DNA from: Escarpia spicata
Taxonomy: Eukaryota > Annelida > Polychaeta > Sabellida > Siboglinidae
NCBI GenBank assembly: GCA_963995525.1
Contig: OZ023211.1
Location: 472,598-536,597, forward strand
Reading direction: 5' to 3'
Length of the DNA: 64,000 nt
Numbering within the stretch: the stretch's first letter is position 1; each line of letters opens with the position of its first letter. A program made the position numbers and the translations under genes. Below, in pieces: positions 47,956 through 59,505 of this stretch. Below the pieces are notes generated by a model. The model had not been told where the DNA came from, did no database searches, and saw nothing but the letters and a program-made list of their open reading frames with translations.

Positions 47956-48702
47956 AAATATGGTTAGCCTAATCCTCGTGAGAACTGGTATATTATGTTG
48001 TTTGGAATCTGAATAATTGTAATTTTGTTTAGAAATAAACACTGAAATTTAACTTTTAATAAAGTTAACAAATTGTTACCATTTATGATTAAGACATATT
48101 ATCATCAAACATCAACGTCTAAATTTGAACAATTCTTGGATGATACTAAGCACATATCCATGGTCTGTTCTTGGTACAGAAATAGCATCATCATGACTAG
48201 TGTATTTTGATATTTGGACCAGTTGCCTGCGCCACCAAACAAATTAGCAATGATGCGGTGTTTGATCAGTGTTCCGTCGCCAAATGCATGTAGTATCACT
48301 ACATGCGTCAACTCTATGGTGGTAGCTTTGAGTGTCAAATCTATCCGCACAGCTTAATGTGCATTGTCGAGTTCCACATGGAATGGGTTGGAAAATAAGG
48401 TAACTCCTCACTGCGAGTCATAAGATGAGAAAGACACTCAGCTTGTTTTGTAGTTGTGTCTTTCACAGCAGCAACGTGATCTCAGAAGTAGAGACAAACT
48501 GGAACATCTAACTGATGAGATGTTGTTGCAAATCCATTTGAGGTCTGCAATTTCTGGTACTTCTGCCCCGTGAACACCATAATATATAATCCAGTATCTC
48601 AGCTCATAGGGCCTATATGTGTGACGCAGCATAGTTCACGCACGGTCTTCATGATGGCATTCATTGTGTTCTGCATTTCCATTTACTTGGCATTCAGGCT
48701 TT

Positions 48703-49157
48703 CTTGAGGGATGATGGAGCAGTTTTTCCATCCATGACTTGAGGGATGATGGAGCAGTTCTTCCATCCATGACTTGAGGGATGATGGAGCAGTGCTTCCA
48801 TCCATGACTTGAGGGATGATGGAGCAGTTCTTCCATCCATGACTTGAGGGATGATGGAGCAGTTCTTCCATCCATGACTTGAGGGATGATGGAGCAGTGC
48901 TTCCATCCATGACTCGAGGGATGATGGAGCAGTGCTTCCATCCATGACTCGAGGGATGATGGAGCAGTTCTTCCATCCATGACTTGAGGGATGATGGAGC
49001 AGTTCTTCCATCCATGACTTGAGGGATGATGGAGCAGTGCTTCCATCCATGACTTGAGGGATGATGGAGCAGTTCTTCCATCCATGACTTGAGGGATGAT
49101 GGAGCAGTTCTTCCATCCATGACTTGAGGGATGATGGAGCAGTTCTTCCATCCATGA
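48703..49157. repeat. 35-bp minisatellite, 13 copies
   Basis: The unit contains ttgagggatgatggagcagt and tcttccatccatgac. Since 35 is not divisible by three and the unit lacks stops on the minus strand, all three minus frames stay open, giving three overlapping ORFs of 161-180 codons that are artefacts. The array lies next to, and may be inside, the hAT-like element ending at 49263. Confidence 0.96.
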
Positions 49158-49166
49158 AAGTTGCAA

Positions 49167-49263
49167 CTATTGTTGTCATCCGCAGGCCGCATTGTGGACA
49201 ATTTTGCTTTTAGTCCGCGGGCCACATGAAATAACTCCGCGGTCTGCAGGTTGCTGACCCCTG
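49167..49263 (-). mobile_element. One end of a hAT-like element
   Basis: Read on the minus strand the sequence begins caggggtcagcaacctgc and continues with ccgcggagtt and ggcccgcgg, a widespread terminal motif of hAT-type non-autonomous elements. The outer boundary would be 49263. I did not find the opposite terminus, so element length is unknown. Confidence 0.5.
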
Positions 49264-49389
49264 CTCTAGCTACCGCACCTTCACAAGAAACATCTTGTTA
49301 GCCCATGTTTACTCATACCACACCCTCCTGATTTACCAGTTTTTAATCACTTTACAAAAACGTTGGTAATGGTATGACTAATAAAGCAG

Positions 49390-49500
49390 GACTTTACATT
49401 ACCTCACTTAAACACTTGTCTGGTAGAACAAGTGCTAATTCATGTTTACTTGTCCCAACACAAATTTACTTGTCCCACCAAAAAAATGCTTTAAAGATAA
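49390..49500 (-). repeat. Dispersed repeat copy (GGTGGGACAAGTA family), inverted
   Basis: The reverse complement reads tttttttggtgggacaagta, then gttgggacaagtaaacatg and cttgttctaccagacaagtg, matching 23890-24010. A further acttgtcccggacaagcaga phrase with gttaatgtcgagcc near 49837-49875 belongs to the same family. Confidence 0.75.
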
Positions 49501-50084
49501 AACGCCAGTTCGTACCTATAGTTTTAGGCAAAGTCATCATTCACTTGCTACAATTTATCAGTGCATCATGCACAATTTGTTTGATAGTTAATGCCCATTA
49601 ATATATCAACACAAGGACCCAAATGTCAGTTGACCCTGGGCAGGACAATAATTAATGGACAAAGTTCTAAATTGCACATTGCAACTAAAGCAATTTATCT
49701 TGTTGCAGGATTAAGATTATACTCGCAAATGCAACGAGGTAGTAGCAACTTCAAGCCCTGTTAATATTGTGACTCAATCAACTTGTACCCTCAGACAAGT
49801 TTCCTGGACAATCTATATGTCTGACATTGGTAATTACTTGTCCCGGACAAGCAGACAAGCGTTAATGTCGAGCCTTGTAAAGCCAGCAAACACTTATTAG
49901 CCTTACACAAGTTCACAATTTTTCTCCTCAGACTGCGGATTATCTTGCCCCAGTGCACTGTTCTGACCACAACTACACATACAGGAGTTGCTAATCTATT
50001 TAATTTAGATTCTATGTTGATGTTGAAAAAGGTATATAAAACAACAGTGTCACAATGCTTCAGAGTGAGATTATGTCTGTCTGT

Positions 50085-50425
50085 GGAAGGAGAAACTCAT
50101 TTCATTTCGAAATGAGCTCAATTTAGTTTTCATGCCCTTCTTAAAAAAGGACTCGCTTCAAAATGAGCTCAGTTTATATTTTCCATGGTTAAAAAAGGAG
50201 CGTCATTTCATGTCAAAATTATCTCAATTTAGATGTCATTCTACTGTTAAAAACGGGACTCATTTTGTTTCAAAATAAGCTATATTTAGATTTCTCACTG
50301 CTGTTGGAAAAGGAAAGACTCAACTGGTTCATTTCAAACTGACCTAAATTTAGACTTCACATAGTAGAAATGGAAAACATTTATTTCAATGCAAAATGAG
50401 CTCAATTCTAATTTCACAGATGTTG
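50085..50425. repeat. Degenerate tandem repeat, about 60-70-bp period
   Basis: The phrase aaaatgagctcaatttagat recurs with much divergence about five times, separated by gttaaaaaaggagcctcattt-like sequence. It is an old decayed array. Confidence 0.7.
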
Positions 50426-50865
50426 AAAAGGAGAAAGATTTCCAAATGAGCTCACCACTGTGTTTATGGTTGCAGGATGACTGGACGTTGTCAGACTGTT
50501 ACAATCGAATGAGTCATGTTTTGTTAGAGGTCGACCAAGCAAGTCACGCAATGACAGTGGAAGTATCAGAATTAGCCGGCCAGCCAGAGACACTAGCATG
50601 TATTGATCGCGCAAACAACCGACTGAGCTCAGTGCGGATAACCAGGCATCAAGCAATGAGGTTACCACACCCATCACCATCATGCCACACGTCTGGGAAT
50701 ACACACATCAAGCCGACTGATACTACCAAAAAAGGAAAAGTCTGCTTGTTCAAAGCTTGTCGTTGCTGCATAGTTACCATTATACCACCACAACACCTTT
50801 ATGAAGAGATCTGTGTGACTTTAAGATTAAGAACAACCCAGATAAGAAATTGAAAGCTTTGTGTA

Positions 50866-51140
50866 GATTGTTAAGAATATCTACGTAATCAACAATGTTA
50901 AGAATATCTACGTAATAAAGTGTTAAGAATATCTACGTAATCAACAATGTTAAGAATATCTACGTAATCAACAGTGTTAAGAATATCTACGTAATCAACA
51001 ATGTTAAGAATATCTACGTAATCAACAGTGTTAAGAATATCTACGTAATCAATAATGTTAAGAATATCTACGTAATCAACAATGTTAAGAATATCTACGT
51101 AATCAACAATGTTAAGAATATCTACATAATCAACAATGTA
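50866..51140. repeat. 27-bp minisatellite, about 10 copies
   Basis: The unit gttaagaatatctacgtaat plus caacaat recurs; one copy is shortened to gtaataaagt. Confidence 0.94.
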
Positions 51141-51560
51141 CTTAATTATTTATCAAATGAGAACAAATATTTTCTGGTTTTTCAATTTGAAGAAGTCTGA
51201 TTGATTAGATCTATATTCTACAGAAGAACCTAAATAAGACAAGCTATTGGACTGCTCAAAAGTGGTCTTAATTCACACGTAGTGGTAATTTTGAATTGTT
51301 TACACATGCAGTTCAGTGTAACATGAACATGTTAAGGTCTGAAAGAAAATTCTCACATTTCTGAGGTGGTCCTAAAATTGGGGCGTTGTTGTAACTACTG
51401 AAAGCATCAGTGGTCATTTTAAAATTATAGCAATAATGTTTTAATTCTTGGCCTGATCACTGGGGCAACAACTCAAAGGGGGTAATAACTAACATACATG
51501 ACTTCAACACCAGTTTTACCTTTCCTACAACATAGATATTAATACAACTACACTACAGCA

Positions 51561-51596
51561 ACATATATATATATATATACATGTATATATATATTA
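51561..51596. repeat. (AT)n microsatellite
   Basis: An alternating AT run interrupted by catgt. Confidence 0.85.
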
Positions 51597-51818
51597 TACA
51601 CAGGATTACTCAACATAATGAAAGCCAGCGACTCCAAGAAAATCGCCCTGTCTCTCACACTGACCATATCTCGCACTGACTGTCACTTGACCGTTACATG
51701 TACTGACCGACAGCAGCCATGGCCAGCCTCATTATCATACTGGACGGTGAGCAAAAACCACAACACGCCTACCAGAAACATATGTGATGGAGCCTGCGCC
51801 TACAATATGGCTACTTAC

Positions 51819-51874
51819 ACACGGTAAGCTTCAAACGTGCTGTAGGACATGGTGGGACTGCTGCTGGCAGGCAT
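51819..51874 (-). CDS. KLC: Candidate alternative first coding exon 1b
   Basis: On the minus strand an ORF starts at 51874 and reads MPASSSPTMSYSTFEAYR plus GT, ending at a consensus donor GTAAGTAG. The second in-frame ATG (51850) has a strong initiation context, CCCACCATG. An in-frame TGA lies upstream of the first ATG. The exon ends in phase 2; GT plus the first base of exon 2 (A) gives Val, leading into KKIEEIGKMTALSQEE. Support comes only from phase, start context and donor quality, since first exons of KLCs are poorly conserved. The nearby sequence to about 51960 is comparatively rich in CpG, which would suit a promoter-proximal exon. Confidence 0.5.
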
Positions 51875-53900
51875 TGGTGCTCCTCTCCTGCGGCCGTTGT
51901 CACAGCCTGCCTCGGTTCACAACGCCACTGCTCACTCTCACGCCCCGTAATCCAACCGCACAGACAATATGACGCTGTGAAACGATCCCGTTCTGCTGCG
52001 CAATAGCTACGAAAAATCCATAATGCAGCAGTGCTGCGCCCGATATGATGTTGGTTGGAGCATCGGCATGTGATCTAAAGCTGAGGGAGTGACACCTGAT
52101 GTAAGGCAAGAACACAGGCAGACACAACGTCTGTCTGGTTGACAACCAACACAACCACTGGCATGTCACCTGACTATTCAACTGAGCCGAAGCGAGGCCA
52201 GCCAGCTGATGCAGCCGCTGATGTCCCTAGCTAATTATACTGATAAATATGCATGGAAGCAACAATGAGCGCGGTCCCACCTCGAATAGCGAAGTACCGG
52301 CGCATTCAATAACTGGTGTGATTCACTGCAGTGATAGTCACCAGACACCTGTCCTACATTTGAGGACCTCTCCAAAGAGACCTCACCAATAATGCAATAG
52401 GCCTACCCAGCCATGCTGTGCCAGCAGTGTGTGTGAGCTAATGTATCCAGCCACATGATGAGAGACAGCCACAATGCCACCAGCGTCCTCCCTCACTACT
52501 GCATGCAGCAGGACCAACTAAACACAGCAATTAGATCCTCACCTTTCTCTCATGACAACTCACAAGGCCTTGTAAGCCGGCCTTTGTCTCTCCCTCTCCA
52601 GCCACTTCCTTGGATCGCCACGCTTACTCTCACTCGGGTCACAAGATTATGCTGAATACGTGATGATGTTGACGTCACCACTGTCGATGACGTGATGCCG
52701 GCAGCATTCGTCGGACAGGTAAACGAGATCCGCGTGGAGTTACAGTACATTGGTAGTTGACGTGACAAAATCCAGCCAGTGGCAGCTAGCACTGATGATG
52801 TGCTGCTTTTATATTTGTGCATATATTCATCATAACTTAGTAGTGCACACAGGTGGACGAGGAAACCTGCAGCAGTCTTAGTCACGTCACAAAAACACAT
52901 TACGCAAGTACACTGACTGGTGTAAACCCTGACAATTCACCTACAGCCTGTATGTATAGTAAATTTTTAACAGCCTGGGATATGGGTGCCAACAAACGCC
53001 AATGGCCTAAACTAACCCATTAATACCAAAACAACACCGCCCTCTCTCTCTCCTCTTTCTACCGCTAGTCTATTGAGGCTGGCGTTGATACAGGGTCTTG
53101 ATTTGTATTTCAGTTCTCGATTAACCACTGATGCCCTGTTTCTTAAAGAAAACTGCTCTAAAAAGATGTTATGTATTAGTGTTGAGTACCTCTATATACT
53201 TATGGTTGTTCTCTTTATAGGTAGTTGTTTTTATATGGAATTGGTATTGGTATTTTTGAATTGGCACATTTGAGGCGGAATTAGTACGCTATAATTGGTG
53301 TGTAATTAGAATTGATGCAATGTAACTGACTGCAAGTTTCTGTACAAGACACTCTATAAAAAGTGATTGCATCATAAAGGCAGTGACCAACAGGGGAGTA
53401 GAAGTAAACATTGAGTTCCTTCTTTGGCCAAGTCTGCAATGAGTAGAGATGGTAAACACACAAGTGTAATCACTCACATTATTTAACTATTATTCTGAAT
53501 TTCAACATTGATGATGTTAATTATTTTGTTGGTGAACATGCAGCTAATAAAATAGAGTATTCACTTGTTTTGGTAACATAAATTACAAAAGTAATAGAAA
53601 GAATTTTTTACTACATAGAATGACAGTATTGTGTCTGAAATTTCAAAGGTTTATAATGATTTAGAATATTCTCCTTATTCAAGTCTTCAATTATGCTTAC
53701 AAAATACTAATAATAATGATAAAATGATACAACTGAAGCATAATGTGTTCATTGCAAGTAGAAGAGAGATAGAAAATATTAGTTTGATACCCACTTCTGT
53801 GAACAATGGCATGCATCATGAACATTTTACAAGATTTAGTGACATTACATCTAGCTACACTTCATCCATTAATTTTCTTTGTTGTCTGAAATAATTCATC
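51875..53900. other. Sequence upstream of exon 1b, possible promoter region
   Basis: If exon 1b is real, its promoter should lie in the first few hundred bases here, which have more CpG and C-rich sequence than the surrounding intron. I see no TATA box I would defend. The rest (to 53900) contains no recognisable gene. Confidence 0.3.
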
Positions 53901-53902
53901 CA

Positions 53903-53993
53903 CACACACACGTGTATGCAAGCACGCACGCACACACACGTGTATGCAAGCACGCACGCACACACACGTGTATGCAAGCACGCACACACACAC
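53903..53993. repeat. CA/CG-rich 32-bp repeat, 3 copies
   Basis: The unit cacacacacacgtgtatgca with agcacgcacg recurs three times. Confidence 0.9.
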
Positions 53994-53995
53994 CA

Positions 53996-54025
53996 TTACA
54001 AAGCAATATATAAATTGCTTTGTAA
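53996..54025. repeat. 12-bp perfect inverted repeat, 6-bp loop
   Basis: The arms ttacaaagcaat and attgctttgtaa flank atataa. Confidence 0.9.
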
Positions 54026-54032
54026 AAAGCTT

Positions 54033-54320
54033 ACGTCCACTGTGTGTATAACAAGTCTGACCCATGGCCTGGCTTAAGTCCACTGTGTGTATAACAAGTC
54101 TGACCCATGACCTGGCTTAAGTCCACTGTGTGTATAACAAGTCTGACCCATGGCCTGGCTTAAGTCCACTGTGTGTATAACAAGTCTGACCCGTGACCTG
54201 GCTTAAGTCCACTGTGTGTATAACAAGTCTGACCCGTGACCTGGCTTAACTCCACTAAGAGTGTAACAAGCCTGACCTCCTATAACCCTACTATGAGTGT
54301 AACAAGTTTGACCCTTTACC
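54033..54320. repeat. 43-bp minisatellite, about 6 copies
   Basis: The unit contains gtccactgtgtgtataacaa and gtctgacccatggcctggct. Copies after 54250 are degenerate. Confidence 0.93.
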
Positions 54321-56416
54321 CTGGTCAACAGAACCCTGCCCTCAGCCAGTTCTCTGGGGTTACTGGGGTCATTCAATTAGTATTGACCCTGGGTGGGAAC
54401 ACACCCACGTAAATATATATAGTATATATGCAGGTATATAACATGGACTCTGTGTACCCTACTACTGTAAGAGTAGACTTATATACCACTTATATATAGT
54501 ACTCGATGCTGGAGCTTACAGGTGTTCCACGCAAATGTGTGTGTACGTGTTATAAAGGTACACTTATATGTACTATTGAACTAGGTGCACCACTAACACT
54601 AGGCGGCTCAATGACAAGTTGTCAATGACAAGCTGCCAAGACTTGGTGGTTACCTGTGGGCTTCATCCATGACTGTCTCCCCTGCACAGAGCAGCGTCAG
54701 TAACACACATACACAGTACGATCTACCAAGTAATATCCAAGAGAGGTGATAGGCGTGATCTTGTACCAGCCGGCCATTATGTCCCTGTGGCACTCAACAG
54801 AACCATCGCTCATAGCTGCCACGATACCATCAACTTCCAACCGGAGGTCGACGATCAGGTTGAGTGAGCAGCGATAACAACAGGACCAGGTAAGAATCTC
54901 TACCTGATCTCACAACCGTGTGCAATCATGCGTGACACCAGTGCATAGGTGAGCCTATAGACTGACCGACAATGATCCCACCAGCGATCTGTTGCAGTGA
55001 CTTGCACAAGCGATCTGGCTTGTGTTCTGGATGACCACTCTATTTGAGCCGCTGCCTTAAGTACCTGGCCTACATGTTACAGTGCTGGGCTCAAGTGTCA
55101 TCTTTGTACTGGACAGCATGTGGTGGCATGCACCACCACATCACAACTCACACCTTCAACAACTCCACGTAAACACCTACGTACACCAACAATGCCTCGT
55201 ATGTCAGTGTGGTGTGAGATGCACCATCAGGTAGCCTGTTGGGTTGACACTACACATATAATAGCAGCATGGCTGCGCAGGTTCTGGCATGATCAAGTGA
55301 TAACCAAAGTTGACCCCTGTTTAGAAACAAACCAAATGGCGAGATAGTGGGATAAGGCGTGGGAGACAAAAGGAGATATTATTTCCACTTTAATAATTTA
55401 TTAATGCAAACTGTGCATAGAGTATGAAAATAACATGGTAAGTTAATTATTGTAACAATTGAAGCTACTTGATTCCGCCAAGTGCTGTATACATTATTAT
55501 GACAATGATATTTTGTCTCTACTTTAATCATTTTGTTAACAAAAATTTAGCATTTTGTAAGAAAATAGTCTGTTTAGTTAATTCTGTATTTTTGTAATGG
55601 TTGCAGCTGCTTGAATACTCCAATTGCTGTATGCATTATCATGTACAGGTATTACAAAATTGGGAAGTTCTGCAGTTGCAATCAATACAAGATGCAAACA
55701 TTTAAAAGAACAAAACACACCCATACAGTATACATAAATTTGACTATTACCGGTAAATGACAAATCTGAGAACAAAATTGCCCTCGGTCTGCTTTGCCTG
55801 CCTTATAGGTGGTCTGCCAGTGCTTGTCAAATGGCAGACCTGAGGCCGTTTGATCTGACGACCCCCCAGCTCCGACTGGCTCAATGTAACATACCTCACT
55901 ACACAACCTGGTCAGAGATATTGTCCTCACACCAACAACAGACACACATCATAATATATGACTCTTACAGTGAACTATCACATGCCGAGTGACCCATGAC
56001 GACTGACCCCACCTATAGCACCTGATATGTCAATGATATGTCAACGACAACACAACGTACCTGAGCCTCCGGGCCATAGACAACTTCCAAAGAATGTCGC
56101 TACACTCAAGACTAATGCATGATTTAGTGTTCTACCCCAGAAACTAGAAACTTTGTCTAGACTACATAACACAGTTTGTACAGACTAGAAGTAAATTAGT
56201 GTTTTTATGTGGTACATGTGAATGTTTCCAACATGTGTGTTGTCTTTCCAGTTGATATCAGAGGGTACAATACGTTAAACAGACTTACCGAAGGCTCAAC
56301 TCGTAATTAGCTCCAATTAAGGTGTATGTTTCTGTGTGAAACCCCAGAAGTAGCTTGTGTCATACAGGTTATCCTGAAAACAGGTGATAATCAAAGGTTT
56401 TTGGGTAGCCTTTCAG
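54321..56416. other. Intron 1 part, no gene seen
   Basis: No array, element or convincing exon. A minus-strand ATG at 54777 opens a short peptide, but its donor phase does not fit exon 2. Confidence 0.5.
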
Positions 56417-56770
56417 AGAAAGAGAGGGGGAGAGGGATAAAGAGAGAGAGAGAGATGGAGAGAGATAGAGAGAGAGGGAGAGGGAGAGAGAGAGAGAGAG
56501 GGGGGGATGGAGGGAGGAGGGAAAGAGGGAGAGAGAGGGGGGAGAGGGAGAGAGAGGGATATAGGGAGAGAGGGAGGGAGAGAGAGGGGGGGAGGGAGGG
56601 AGGGAGGGAGAGAGGGAGGGAGAGGGAGAGAGAGAGGGAGGGAGGGGAGGGAGCGGGGGAGAGAGAGAGAGAGGGAGGGAGAGAGAGATGGACAGAGAGG
56701 GAGGGATGGAGAGAAAGGGAGGGAGGGAGAGAGCGTGATGGAGAGAGCGAAAGAGCATGAGGGAGGAGGA
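56417..56770. repeat. GA-rich low-complexity tract
   Basis: About 350 bp of GAGAGGGA-type purine repeat on the plus strand. The Arg/Glu-rich and Ser/Pro/Leu-rich open frames on the two strands are compositional artefacts. Confidence 0.96.
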
Positions 56771-56993
56771 AGAGACATACCCCAATGTATCACTGGTATG
56801 ATTGAGATACTTGGTGCAGTATGACATAACACCACTGACTGGTTGGTGTTTTGCCTTGATAAGTGCACACAGCAATCCACACAAGTCAGTAGGCCAGTGA
56901 AACTTTCCCACCCTGCCGCCTGTCCCAGCAGTTCACATATCTACCCCCAATGCTTCAGATGCCAGTTTCAATCTTCTGATGGATTTACTGCCA

Positions 56994-57029
56994 GTTACAT
57001 TAAGTTGCTGCCTTGTAACTTAATGTAAC
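56994..57029. repeat. 13-bp perfect inverted repeat, 10-bp loop
   Basis: The arms gttacattaagtt and aacttaatgtaac form a short hairpin. From 57030 to 58071 I see nothing else. Confidence 0.9.
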
Positions 57030-58087
57030 CAAGATAATGTAGGTTGAACCAAATTACCAATGAATATGTTTTTCAATGTCCGGTTACAAGGGAAGCATAA
57101 ACCATTGAGACAGCTTATTATACTTGCAAACTGAATTAAGTTTACATTACAGGGTTTGTATTCATCAGTGCTGACAACAATCACTGGTAATGTTGTCAGC
57201 AACCGGCTAATAAAATCATCCACCGAGTAAAACACATCAACTTTTTTATTTACAAAGTAAAAATATTACTGTCAATGTGAAACAAAGAAACCGTTTTCAC
57301 TTTCCGCACCTCAGTTGAGTTTCTCCTCATTAATCAAAATTAATAATGTACAAGATGACAGGGTGATATACCGGTATGTAGGCCCTGTTAGGGGTAATTC
57401 AATTGATCTAGAGATGTTATGACAGATTTTAAGATATATGTTCTACGTACACGTAAAGCTAGGAAGCCAACTGATGACAACAGCAATGGTGACACAACTT
57501 GCATCAATCATAACGTTATATTGCTTCATATCAACAAACATCCTAAATGAATAAAAGGATTGAGGTGGCCCATTTAGCTAGCAGCATATCTCGAAAAGCC
57601 GGCTGACTATCACAATTAAAAAAATTCATTAACCTAAACTCACAAGTACATTAATGTCGCCGTATGATTGTTCCATCTAAACCCTTTTTCCAACTGTTTC
57701 GTTGATGTCACTATAAAAACAAACTATTATATAATCCTGTCTTTGTCCCTGACTGCTGACAAACATAATGAATGTGTCAATGACAGTGCTATTGGCCACG
57801 TTTTCCTCTTCATGTAATTTTGTCAGTGATATATCTACATCTAATTTCTAAAGATAGCATGAACGTATCAGACTGGATTCTCCAGGGTGCACACCATGGC
57901 TCAGCTTGCAACAGACCAACATGTGCAGTTACCTAGCATGCTTCATTGGTAGCCACCTTTGGAATACGCAACAAATTCAAACCTTCAATTCAACCACTGT
58001 TTAATCACCTTACAAACACCGCCAAATCTGCTGCAACCAAAATCACGTTCGTAATTTAACTAATGTATTTTTAAACATCTACAAACT

Positions 58088-58636
58088 GATAAGAAGCAGA
58101 ATATTATAGCAACTGATATGGCGAGATACTGAAGACCAGGCAAACCCAACAGAACACTGACTGGTTGATTCAACAGCAACGTTGGCCAGACAAGACCATC
58201 CATGAAGAATATTATAGCAACTGATATGGTGAGATTTTGAACACCAGACAAACCCAACAGAACACTGACTGGTTGATTCAACAGCAACGTTGGCCAGACA
58301 AGACCATCCCTGAAGAATATTATAGCAACTGATATGGTAAGAAATTGAACACCAGACAAACCCAACAGAACACTGACTGGTTGATTCAATAGCAACATTG
58401 GCCAGACAAGACCATCCCTGAAGAATATTATAGCAACTGATATGGTAAGAAATTGAACACCAGACAAACCCAACAGAACACTGACTGGTTGATTCAACAG
58501 CAACATTGGCCAGACAAGACCATCCATGATGAATATTATAGCAACTGATATGGTGAGATTTTGAACACCAGACAAACTCTACAGAACACTGACTGGTTGA
58601 TTCAATAGCAACGTTGGCCAGACAAGACCATCCATG
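58088..58636. repeat. About 107-bp tandem repeat, 5 copies
   Basis: The unit contains gaatattatagcaactgata, gacaaacccaacagaacact and gactggttgattcaacagca. Because the period is close to a multiple of three, a 171-codon minus-strand open frame arises; it encodes only the repeat. Confidence 0.94.
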
Positions 58637-59391
58637 TAGAAAAAGGCATGAACACTACATAGACACTGTAAATGAAGTGTGCCTGCAAACTGATGACGGC
58701 AGTCTTAATTACAACAACAGCCATGAGTGTGTCATGCATTACTTGTCACTGCAGCAACAGCAAACACACAGGGGATGCCAACACAGATAGCAAACAGAAC
58801 AGAGAATGGTGTATTACAATAATCACTCAATGACACTACAAACAAACAAGCAGCTCGGGGAGTATTGTATAACTAAATAAATATATGATCATGAGACTTC
58901 AGCAATGCCGCAAATAACATCATGCGACAAGATCAAAGAAACCTACTTTACAACAGCACGACGTTTGAGGAGTAATCAAATTTTAGTGGTTCTGCAATAG
59001 TCAGCAGTTTTATTTAAAACTAAAAACACTGGATATTGCTGCATTGTGAACTACAGCCATGAGACAGCAATATGTATGGCCAGGCATCTACTAGAAATAT
59101 TACATACACATTTTATTGTCTGTCTGATGTTTGCTACCAGTGACTTCAAGGTTCAAGGGTCATACATCACTGTAAGCAGAGGAAATGGACACACACTGGC
59201 AATGAGTGAAAGACCATATTGCATGCACTAGCTACAACAAAAGCAATGCTAAGCTACGGCTACAGCAATTGCTAATCCACATAACAACAAAACCTCATAC
59301 AATAATAAAAACAAAGCACCATTCCGACGACAACTGTAATTGCTGCATATAGCCGACATGCATGCAGCCGTGACTGATGTGCTCCACAAAC

Positions 59392-59407
59392 AGCGCCATC
59401 TAGCGGT
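59392..59407 (-). promoter_or_regulatory. CTCF-like binding motif
   Basis: The minus strand reads ACCGCTAGATGGCGCT, which fits the bilaterian CTCF core (CC-CTAG-TGGCGC, with the AGATGGCGC form typical of Drosophila). It lies about 46 bp downstream of the candidate exon 1a donor, a plausible promoter-proximal place. One motif match is weak evidence of binding. Confidence 0.45.
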
Positions 59408-59452
59408 CGACAGAAGCAGCAGAAACAACGACCAAGCAGACTACATACGTAC

Positions 59453-59505
59453 TTGACCCAGTTAGAGTAAGCCGGTGATGTCACTTTCGACCAGGAATCT
59501 TCCAT
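59453..59505 (-). CDS. KLC: Candidate first coding exon 1a
   Basis: Starting at ATG 59505-59503 (context GCACAATGG) the minus strand reads MEDSWSKVTSPAYSNWV plus AA, ending at donor GTACGTATG. The frame has an upstream in-frame TGA at 59616-59614, so the ATG is the first one available. The phase-2 end joins the A of exon 2 to give Lys, producing SNWVKKKIEEIGKMTALSQE. With this exon the whole chain of exons stays in frame to exon 12. A CTCF-like motif lies about 46 bp inside the following intron. Evidence is positional only; no family motif identifies the peptide. Intron 1 would be 28 kb from here. Confidence 0.5.

Noticed and set aside
48105..48350. 81-codon minus-strand ORF as a hAT transposase remnant
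   Set aside because: No recognisable hAT motif; only its proximity to the hAT-like end suggested it.
50389..50853. 154-codon plus-strand ORF
   Set aside because: The first part derives from the decayed ATGAGCTC repeat; no domain, splice signal or homologous family is recognisable.
54700..54777. Third possible first exon (MAGWYKITPITSLGYYL) on the minus strand
   Set aside because: Its donor leaves phase 0, which would throw exon 2 out of frame.
56326..56911. Arg/Glu-rich and Ser/Pro/Leu-rich ORFs
   Set aside because: They are translations of a GA-rich simple repeat on either strand.
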